Shown here: piece by piece, positions 1 to 5,354 of the stretch
Position numbering within the stretch: position 1 is the stretch's first letter
Layout: each line of letters starts with the position of its first letter
DNA from: UBA6164 sp045107135
GTDB lineage: Bacteria > Patescibacteriota > Gracilibacteria > BD1-5 > UBA6164
DNA length: 5,354 nucleotides
Assembly (NCBI GenBank): GCA_045107135.1
Contig: JASFZI010000086.1
Coordinates: 1 to 5,354, forward strand
Reading direction: 5' to 3'
Program-made: the position numbers and the translations under genes
The notes under the pieces: generated by a model
Told to the model about the DNA's origin: nothing
The model's input: only the letters and a program-made list of their open reading frames with translations
The model's database searches: none

Positions 1-2340
1 TTTAACACTTTTTGAACCAAGTTTTTTTAATTCATCTTTATATTTTTGTCGTGTTATTTTTCCTTTGTCAAATTGTTCATCAAGATAAGCTTCTCTATCT
101 TCTATACTTGTTTTACTGTTGGCAATATCATTTTCAATATCTTCTTTGTGACTTTGGCTAACCTTAGCCATATTCACTTTTATATCTTTATAGTGTTTAA
201 TTTCATCACTCAATTCTACAAACTCATCGATATCTTGAAGTTTTGCATTAAAGAATTTATCGACTTTATTAATTAAATTCAACTCATCTATACCACTATC
301 ATCATAACCATTTAAAGCGAAGTATCTCTTTTCATCGTTACAAGTCAATTTATCAATTGTACTTTTTGTTAAATCTCTTGACCTACTTTTATCTACCATA
401 TTCATTAGTACAATATTTAAAGATGATTTCTCTAAAAACTTCTTTACTCTGGTGTGCTCAGCCTTTGGCAAATTATATGTAATATCTTGTTTTTCTATTT
501 TTTGTTTATATTTTGGAATAAAAAGAGGTATCTTAGTTCTTGATATTTTGTTTATTCCTTTTAGTTTCTCAAACTGTTCTTCTTTATCTGGAAGCTCTGC
601 AAATATTGAATCAATATCTTTTTTAGATGTCGAAAAAATAAAAAGAGATTCTAAGGCATTACTATTTTCTAAAATGGTGTCTTTATTTTCTATTTTTTTT
701 AATTCTTCATAACTCAAATTTTGTAATCTTTTTCTACTATTAGGAATAGGTTCAACTCTTACCCCACGACCTATAGTTTGCATTACATATTTTTTCGCAT
801 TAGCACTACCAATATTTAAGAAGTTAATGACATTTGGACGATTACTATCCCATCCTTCACTAAATATCTTACTACCCATTAGTATATTTATAGTGCTATC
901 TTTTTCATTTATAGTATCAAAATAACTTTTATTGCTAATATCTTCACTAATATCATATCCATAAAGTATTCCATTACTCCAACTCTTAACATCGCTAATT
1001 TTAAGCATTGCAAAGTCTTCACTTTTTGAAGATGTTTTTATTTTGAAAAGAAGTTCATCTTTTAAAGATGTTCTTTTACACTCAATAGCACCACTTGAGT
1101 CAGAGTTGAAAACATACTCTAATACATCTTTATAATTAACACTATTAATAGAGTTAATAAAGTCTTCACTAATTGTTTCATCGCCAAATATATATTTTTT
1201 ACTATCAAATAATTTATTTGATAAATCATCTCTCAACTCATCAAAATTTATAGGCTGTTCTTTTGCTATCTCTAAGAGAGAGAAAAAGTATAACTTCAAA
1301 TCTGCATTTTTAATATTTACAGTATTTGCAACTGTTATCATTAATGGATTGTGATATAAATTTTCATTTATATTTTTCAAGATTTTATATCTCTTTTTTT
1401 GAGCAGTAAATAATATACAAGATTTTAATATAATATCTTTTTTATCATCTGTATCTAGTTCTTCTTTGTTTTTACTTTTATTAAAACCCTTAAATTCTTC
1501 ATCTACTATTTTTATATTTTTTCCATAACCAGCTTCATTAAACTTTGCAAGGTTAAAGTTATAAATAGTAGAAATTTTGTCTATATTATCTACAAATGTA
1601 GCTGAAAAATTAAAAATAAATCCATTCTCTGCCATTTCATTATAATAGTTTTTCTTAGCACTTAATTCATCTTTACCCTTGTGTGCTTCATCAAGAATTA
1701 TATACCACTTACCACCATTTAAATAATTTTCATAGTTAAGTCTTTTACCCTCTGTTTTTTTACTTACATTAGACTCATTGTCTATTAAATCACTTCTATA
1801 ATAGAATATATTTAGACTATCAGTTGTAAAAAGATTTTTTTCATTTTTAATCTTCTCATAATCTTTTAGAGAGTTTAGCTCTAGTGTAAAATTAGAATGT
1901 TTGTTAAATTCAGCGATATGCTCTTTTACTTGTTTTAAAATCTTATCTGTTGGAGCAAGTATTAAAATGTCATTTTTATCAATATAGTTTTTTGATGACA
2001 GTTGATATAAAATTTCAATGAGTTTTATCATCACTATACTTTTTCCACTTCCAGTTGCCATCCAAAAAGAGGCACGATTAAGTATTTTTTTTATGGTTAA
2101 ACTTTCTTTTATATATTTAGAATCATCAAAACCTTTTAATTCATAATAGTTTTTCAATTTGACTTTGTCATGGTAATATAAATCTAAAATAGCAATAATA
2201 TTTTTTAGTGCTTCTTGTTGATAAGTAAATAGTGAGATATTGGAAGAAAATTTATCTAAATCAACTTCATTATTTATATCTACTCTTAAATCTCTGTTTT
2301 CTAGTAGGTCTTGTGCTATTTTTTGTAGAATATTTGTCAT
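1..2340 (-). CDS. res: Type III restriction enzyme Res subunit (DEAH helicase/endonuclease), C-terminus cut by left window edge
   Basis: Predicted ATP-dependent translocase and restriction subunit that works in complex with the Mod methyltransferase to cut unmodified DNA. I translated the whole stretch on the minus strand and it stays open for 780 codons from ATG at 2340 to the edge. Superfamily 2 helicase motifs appear in order: FTYQQEAL near residues 38-45, Walker A ATGSGKS (95-101), motif Ia LAPTDKI (128-134), DEAH (217-220), SAT (246-248), EGWD (495-498) and QTIGRGVR (521-528). The piece YHNPLMITVANT (329-340) and the AGYGKN stretch (270-275) also fit type III Res proteins. Residues about 700-780 are rich in Lys/Glu and look helical. 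The PD-(D/E)xK nuclease domain expected at the C-terminus of this family is not visible and should lie beyond the left edge. An in-frame TAA lies at 2350-2352, so ATG 2340 is the first usable start. It sits 4 nt after the PIN gene stop and has no clear Shine-Dalgarno sequence, which suggests translational coupling. Confidence 0.93.
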   Translation of the reverse strand, partial: MTNILQKIAQDLLENRDLRVDINNEVDLDKFSSNISLFTYQQEALKNIIAILDLYYHDKVKLKNYYELKGFDDSKYIKESLTIKKILNRASFWMATGSGKSIVMIKLIEILYQLSSKNYIDKNDILILAPTDKILKQVKEHIAEFNKHSNFTLELNSLKDYEKIKNEKNLFTTDSLNIFYYRSDLIDNESNVSKKTEGKRLNYENYLNGGKWYIILDEAHKGKDELSAKKNYYNEMAENGFIFNFSATFVDNIDKISTIYNFNLAKFNEAGYGKNIKIVDEEFKGFNKSKNKEELDTDDKKDIILKSCILFTAQKKRYKILKNINENLYHNPLMITVANTVNIKNADLKLYFFSLLEIAKEQPINFDELRDDLSNKLFDSKKYIFGDETISEDFINSINSVNYKDVLEYVFNSDSSGAIECKRTSLKDELLFKIKTSSKSEDFAMLKISDVKSWSNGILYGYDISEDISNKSYFDTINEKDSTINILMGSKIFSEGWDSNRPNVINFLNIGSANAKKYVMQTIGRGVRVEPIPNSRKRLQNLSYEELKKIENKDTILENSNALESLFIFSTSKKDIDSIFAELPDKEEQFEKLKGINKISRTKIPLFIPKYKQKIEKQDITYNLPKAEHTRVKKFLEKSSLNIVLMNMVDKSRSRDLTKSTIDKLTCNDEKRYFALNGYDDSGIDELNLINKVDKFFNAKLQDIDEFVELSDEIKHYKDIKVNMAKVSQSHKEDIENDIANSKTSIEDREAYLDEQFDKGKITRQKYKDELKKLGSKSVK

Positions 2341-2344
2341 GATT

Positions 2345-2881
2345 TTAACTTATATACCAATTTGTATTAATTTCATCATAATTTGAAAAATCCCTATCAT
2401 CTGACAAAAGTTTTAATCTATTATCTATAACATTTCTGGCAATTACTAAGTCATTAAAATCTGATTCTACATTACTATTATATTCATCAAAAATTTGAAA
2501 ATTTGAAAAATTATCATTTATTTGAAATACATTTAAATCAAGAAATTTTTTCAACTCTCTTAATACAATTGATAAAGTTTCTCTATATCTTTGTGTATTT
2601 CTATAATCATTTTTAAATAGTTTTGTTCTAGCTTCATTTTGAATATTTCTATCAAAATCTATTCTTAAACATTTATTTATGAATTCAGAAATAACATGAG
2701 AATTGACATATAATTTACAATTTTTCTCAAGTAGAATTGCATATATTGTAGAGTATTTATCTACTTGATAATCATGAGACGATACAAAATCAGGAGAAAA
2801 CAGAAATATTAATATATTTGTATCTATAAATACTCTATCATCTTCGGTTATTTCATATGTAGATGAAAAATCTATATTCAT
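2345..2881 (-). CDS. PIN-domain nuclease (VapC-like fold), 178 aa
   Basis: Predicted metal-dependent ribonuclease of the PIN superfamily, probably cytoplasmic as no signal peptide or membrane segment is seen. The acidic active-site pattern is present: D20 in VFIDTN (residues 17-22), E66 in ISEFIN (64-69), D141/D144 in SDFNDLVIA (140-148), and D161/D162/D164 in LLSDDRDF (158-165), which matches the usual xTxDxDF ending of PIN domains. At 178 residues it is longer than typical VapC toxins (about 130-140). The extra length is a roughly 15-residue N-terminal extension and a charged helical middle (about 70-130). Its ATG overlaps the stop of the STAS-like gene by 4 nt (ATGA), and its own stop is 4 nt before res. 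No VapB-type DNA-binding antitoxin is adjacent, so if it is toxic its control must come from the neighbouring STAS-like/ATPase pair or elsewhere. It could instead be a housekeeping RNA-processing enzyme, but the context argues for a defence role. The PIN assignment is from motifs; the target is unknown. Confidence 0.85.
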   Translation of the reverse strand: MNIDFSSTYEITEDDRVFIDTNILIFLFSPDFVSSHDYQVDKYSTIYAILLEKNCKLYVNSHVISEFINKCLRIDFDRNIQNEARTKLFKNDYRNTQRYRETLSIVLRELKKFLDLNVFQINDNFSNFQIFDEYNSNVESDFNDLVIARNVIDNRLKLLSDDRDFSNYDEINTNWYIS

Positions 2882-3222
2882 TTTAAAATATCTTTTTGAA
2901 TGTTTTCAAATTTCTCTCTATCTGTTAAACTATCCTTATAATTAGGAATAACTCTTGTTTTTAATAAATCTAAGTCATCCTTACTTATGTTTGTATAGAT
3001 AATATTGTCTAGTTTATCCCATCTATTTTTTGGATAAATAATATACAGTTTACCTATACTCTCATTTAAAAAATGAGATATAAGCATGCTAATACCATCA
3101 AATGATATTTCTATCTCATCATCAGTATCAAATAGTTCAATAATTACTTCTCTAACTTGTTTCCCATCATCTGTTGATATCGCTATCTTCTTTTTAATAA
3201 TATCTATTATATTTATTTTCAT
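2878..3222 (-). CDS. STAS-like protein of DUF4325 type, 114 aa
   Basis: Small cytoplasmic protein resembling the STAS-like DUF4325 family, whose relatives include anti-sigma-factor antagonists; the family has no firmly assigned biochemical role that I know of. Visible signature: G20-x-x-V23-R24 after a short N-terminal strand, then the beta strand and turn IEISFDGI (37-44), then ISHFLNESIG (48-57), followed by a strand LYIIYP (59-64) and a charged C-terminal helix. S49 falls where the phosphorylated serine lies in SpoIIAA-like STAS domains (by-eye alignment). I chose ATG at 3222 because GGAG lies 6 nt upstream. The ATG at 3234, four codons earlier in frame, has AAGG directly against it and a poor spacing. 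With the 3222 start, the gene begins 1 nt after the ATPase gene's TAA. Its TGA overlaps the PIN gene's ATG by 4 nt. It is likely the partner of the upstream GHKL ATPase, and might restrain or activate the PIN nuclease. Confidence 0.8.
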   Translation of the reverse strand: MKINIIDIIKKKIAISTDDGKQVREVIIELFDTDDEIEISFDGISMLISHFLNESIGKLYIIYPKNRWDKLDNIIYTNISKDDLDLLKTRVIPNYKDSLTDREKFENIQKDILK

Positions 3223-3223
3223 C

Positions 3224-4111
3224 TTATTCTCCATCCTTCAAATAATAATAAGTACTTTCATTTGTATTTAGCCCTATACTTATTATTGTCCCATTAAAGT
3301 TACTCTTAATAACTTCTTCACTCTCTACTCCATCTTTTATGGAATAGTATCCATCATTTGAGATAATTTCTAATGTTCCTTTACTCTTTTCTATTAATTC
3401 TTTTAATAAACTAAGCCCTAGTCCACCTTCTCCTGTAGTAGAATGATTTCCAATTAAAGCCCACTTTATAGTTTCAATTCCATTTTTCTCTTCATATTTT
3501 TTTAAAATATTTTTTAAGCCCTTATTATCATCAAAAATACTTTTTAGATACTCATTTACATTGTTTTTTATTGTAACCCCACCATCGACAATAGTAAAAT
3601 AAAATTTATGATTATCAGGATAGAATTGTCCAGAACAAAAAAATCCCAATTTACTTTTACTATGTCTAAAAACATTAGAAAAAAGTTCAAATATTTTTTG
3701 AATTATTTTATTTGATAACTCTGAAGATAAATTGTTGACATTTTTATTTAGCTGTTGTTCAAAGTATGTATAAAATTCATATAATCCATCCCAATCGTTT
3801 AAATCAATATTTTTATATCCTACCATTGTATTATGAATATCTGTTCCAACTATATTATTTGTAAACTGAGATAAAAAACCAATATTTTCTAATGACTCTT
3901 TCACTTTTGGCTTAATAGGCTCTATTATTTGTATTTGTTTATTTTCTTTAATTTTCATCTCTAAAGCTAAACCAATAATAGACAAATAATTATTTCTAAT
4001 AAATCCAGCAGATGAAAAATCTAAAATTATAATAGCTTCTTTAGAATTAATGATTTTTTTATAATATTTAATACTATCATTTAAATTATTAATACTTTTA
4101 AATATTATCAC
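3224..4111 (-). CDS. STAS-like/GHKL ATPase fusion protein (histidine-kinase/anti-sigma-type ATP-binding domain), 295 aa
   Basis: Predicted cytoplasmic ATP-binding switch protein. The N-terminal 90 residues look like a STAS fold: strand AIIILDFSSAGF (26-37), a helix, strand IQIIEP (60-65), then a helix ending LENIGFL (74-80). A linker helix follows at about 105-135. The C-terminal half carries GHKL (Bergerat fold) boxes: N box E142-x-x-x-N146-x-x-x-H150, G1 box VDGGVTI (175-181), G2 box TTGEGGLGLSLL (225-236), and a G3-like NGT (273-275). In G1 the usual second glycine of DxGxG is threonine (T180). No transmembrane helix, HisKA dimerisation helix or receiver domain is seen, so it is not a standard sensor kinase. 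It could act as a SpoIIAB/RsbW-like protein kinase or as an ATP-driven conformational clamp. The start is GTG at 4111: GGTGGAG lies 7 nt upstream and the next in-frame Met is residue 52. It begins 3 nt after the mod stop and ends 1 nt before the STAS-like gene. Domain calls are solid by motif; the function is inferred. Confidence 0.85.
   Translation of the reverse strand: MIIFKSINNLNDSIKYYKKIINSKEAIIILDFSSAGFIRNNYLSIIGLALEMKIKENKQIQIIEPIKPKVKESLENIGFLSQFTNNIVGTDIHNTMVGYKNIDLNDWDGLYEFYTYFEQQLNKNVNNLSSELSNKIIQKIFELFSNVFRHSKSKLGFFCSGQFYPDNHKFYFTIVDGGVTIKNNVNEYLKSIFDDNKGLKNILKKYEEKNGIETIKWALIGNHSTTGEGGLGLSLLKELIEKSKGTLEIISNDGYYSIKDGVESEEVIKSNFNGTIISIGLNTNESTYYYLKDGE
3229..3232 (-). promoter_or_regulatory. 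Shine-Dalgarno GGAG that fixes the start of the STAS-like gene
   Basis: On the minus strand GGAG is followed by six bases (AATAAG) and then ATG at 3222. The site lies inside the last codons (Asp-Gly-Glu-stop) of the GHKL ATPase gene, so the ribosome finishing the ATPase passes directly over it. This supports the 3222 start over the ATG at 3234, which overlaps the site. Confidence 0.75.
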
Positions 4112-4114
4112 TAT

Positions 4115-5354
4115 TTATCTCCACCAAATAAGTTTTCTAAGAAATGGGTACTCACTAAATAACAACTCATCTTTTTTAATCTCTACTTCTTTATCTCCAT
4201 CCAAAAATATACATCTGTTTTCATAAAGTTTTTTTATTTTAAATCCAGTAGTATTTGAGATAGTTTCAAAAATATCAATATCATTATAAATTTCATTAAT
4301 ATTTAGATTTACATTATCTTTCTCTTTACTAATTACTTTATCAGTTGCTAATTTTTCACTTTGATATAAATCTATTAGGCTATCTTTATCTAATGAATAT
4401 TGAGCTTTACTTAAAACATCTTCATAAGTTTCAAGTTCATAGTATTTAACTATTCCACCTTTTTTAAGAGTGTTCTCTTTTTCAAGTTCTTTACTTATTC
4501 CCGTTATTAATCCTGATAAAGTTTTTTTAATTCGTGGAATATTTACAGTCTCAAAATGATTTCCCATTTCAACACCTATCCACTTACGACCTAGTTTATG
4601 TGCAGTGTTTATTGTTGTTCCACTTCCACTGAAAAAATCCATAATTAATGACTGTTTTTTTGATGAGGCTTTTATTATTCTTTGTAATAATTTTTCAGGT
4701 TTTTGAGTTTTAAAACCTATGCCTTCTTGATGAAGTTTTCCCATATCCGCAATATCACTCCACCAATCTTCAATTACCTTACCTTTTTTATCTAACTCTT
4801 CAAGAAATGAATCTTCTTTCCTTCCTGCTAAAGATGTTTTTCCACCCGATTTCATACTTTTAACAAAAGGAACTCTTACTTCATCACTAAAAAAATATGC
4901 ATTATCACTTTTTGAAAACAACATTATCGAATCGTGTTTTCTAGGAAAATTATTTTTTTGGTTTGTTGGTCCTGTGTAGCACCAAACAATCTCATTTTTA
5001 AAATTCTCAATGCCATATGTACTATTTAATAATTCTCTTCCTATATAATTTGCATTATAATCAAGATGTAAATAAAAGCTACCCTTATCGCTCAATAAAT
5101 CCTTACTCAAAGTAAGTCTATTTTCCATCAAAGTAAGCCAAGTACTATCTTGAAACTTATCTTTATAAGCAAAATCACTACCTGTATTAAAAGGTGGATC
5201 TATATATATTAAATCTATAAGTCCTTTGTATTTTGGAAGTATTGTATTTAAAGCTTGAAAATTATCACTTTTAATTAAAACTCCATCTGTTATTTCATCA
5301 AGGTTATCAAAACTACTTAATATTTTATATTTTACTTCACTACTTAAATGTTTT
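4115..5354 (-). CDS. mod: Type III-like adenine-specific DNA methyltransferase Mod (beta class), N-terminus cut by right window edge
   Basis: Predicted N6-adenine DNA methyltransferase that supplies site recognition for the Res subunit and protects host DNA. The frame is open from the TAA at 4115 to the right edge (412 visible residues), so the gene begins outside the window. TTG/ATG codons at 5131/5128 are internal, because catalytic residues lie upstream of them. Visible motifs in order: DNFQAL (visible residues 30-35), motif IV DPPFNTG (52-58), EIVWCYTGP (121-129) and HDSIMLFSK (140-148), motif X-like TQKPEKLLQRII (216-227), motif I DFFSGSGTT (239-247), then IGVE (259-262). The IV-X-I order is typical of beta-class enzymes. 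A Mod-typical tail of about 150 residues contains YYELETYEDVL (304-314). Only about 185 residues separate motif IV from motif I, less than in EcoP-type Mods as I recall them, so the target recognition domain seems compact. It is followed after 3 nt by the GHKL ATPase gene, whose ribosome binding site lies in the last mod codons. The recognition sequence cannot be read from the protein. Confidence 0.93.
   Translation of the reverse strand, partial: KHLSSEVKYKILSSFDNLDEITDGVLIKSDNFQALNTILPKYKGLIDLIYIDPPFNTGSDFAYKDKFQDSTWLTLMENRLTLSKDLLSDKGSFYLHLDYNANYIGRELLNSTYGIENFKNEIVWCYTGPTNQKNNFPRKHDSIMLFSKSDNAYFFSDEVRVPFVKSMKSGGKTSLAGRKEDSFLEELDKKGKVIEDWWSDIADMGKLHQEGIGFKTQKPEKLLQRIIKASSKKQSLIMDFFSGSGTTINTAHKLGRKWIGVEMGNHFETVNIPRIKKTLSGLITGISKELEKENTLKKGGIVKYYELETYEDVLSKAQYSLDKDSLIDLYQSEKLATDKVISKEKDNVNLNINEIYNDIDIFETISNTTGFKIKKLYENRCIFLDGDKEVEIKKDELLFSEYPFLRKLIWWR
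4119..4125 (-). promoter_or_regulatory. Strong Shine-Dalgarno GGTGGAG supporting a GTG start
   Basis: On the minus strand GGTGGAG is followed by ATAAATA (7 nt) and the GTG at 4111. It overlaps the Trp-Trp-Arg codons at the 3' end of mod. It is the clearest ribosome binding site in the window and justifies the non-ATG start, there being no ATG within the next 50 codons. Confidence 0.75.

Noticed and set aside
46..276. Plus-strand ORF of 76 codons, Phe/Ile rich
   Set aside because: It lies fully opposite the unbroken res reading frame, which carries recognisable family sequence in this operon. The Phe/Ile-rich translation is the usual antisense shadow of Lys/Asp/Glu-rich AT-rich coding sequence.
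452..712. Plus-strand ORF of 86 codons
   Set aside because: Antisense to res just downstream of helicase motif VI; composition is that of a shadow frame and no family is recognisable.
2085..2092. Eight-base A/T homopolymer runs in res (also 693-700) and 7-base runs in mod (4953-4959) and the ATPase gene (3637-3643), possible phase-variation tracts
   Set aside because: Runs of 7-8 A/T are expected by chance at this base composition and encode ordinary Lys/Asn/Phe codons; all frames are intact. No long G/C or tandem repeat of the kind known in phase-variable mod genes is visible here, though the mod 5' end is outside the window.
3060..3078. Perfect 8-bp inverted repeat with 3-nt loop (TCTCATTT/AAATGAGA), possible hairpin
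   Set aside because: It is AT-rich, lies inside the conserved ISHFLNES coding segment of the STAS-like gene, and has no following U-run on the transcribed strand, so a terminator or regulatory role is not supported.
3086..3271. Plus-strand ORF of 61 codons resembling a hydrophobic membrane peptide
   Set aside because: Antisense to the STAS-like gene and the end of the ATPase gene; hydrophobicity comes from reading AT-rich charged codons backwards.
4115..5131. A complete 338-residue methyltransferase starting at TTG 5131 or ATG 5128
   Set aside because: The frame stays open upstream to the right edge and encodes the essential DPPFNTG motif at 5200-5180, so the true start is outside the window.

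Overview
The window is a compact, AT-rich, single-strand operon fragment. All genes lie on the minus strand, so transcription runs from the right edge to the left edge. Together they form a type III (Mod/Res-like) restriction-modification locus with three extra genes between the methyltransferase and the restriction subunit. Very low GC (by eye roughly a quarter to 30 %), heavy use of ATA, TTA and AGA codons, and GGAG-type ribosome binding sites suggest a Campylobacterota member such as an Arcobacter relative. Another low-GC bacterium cannot be excluded, and this placement is an impression rather than a computed result.

Layout in transcription order. (1) 5354-4115: DNA adenine methyltransferase (Mod), beta-class motif order, with its N-terminus cut by the right edge. 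(2) 4111-3224: a 295-residue protein with an N-terminal STAS-like segment and a C-terminal GHKL-type ATPase domain, starting at GTG. (3) 3222-2878: a 114-residue STAS-like protein of the DUF4325 type. (4) 2881-2345: a 178-residue PIN-domain nuclease. (5) 2340-1: the Res helicase/nuclease subunit, open for 780 codons with its C-terminal nuclease domain beyond the left edge. The reading frame of Res is unbroken across the whole left 2.3 kb, and the reading frame of Mod is unbroken up to the right edge.

Every junction is tight: 3 nt, 1 nt, a 4-nt ATGA overlap, and 4 nt. No gap is large enough for an internal promoter or terminator, so the three middle genes are almost certainly co-expressed with mod and res. 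Mod should methylate host sites and Res should cleave unmodified DNA together with Mod. The middle genes look like a signalling-plus-effector cassette: an ATP-binding switch protein, a small STAS-like partner and an RNase-type PIN protein. By analogy with nucleases embedded in type I R-M loci (PrrC), this could be a backup abortive-infection device. That role is inference. No promoter, terminator, RNA gene, mobile element, CRISPR or long repeat was seen, and no non-coding stretch exceeds a few bases.
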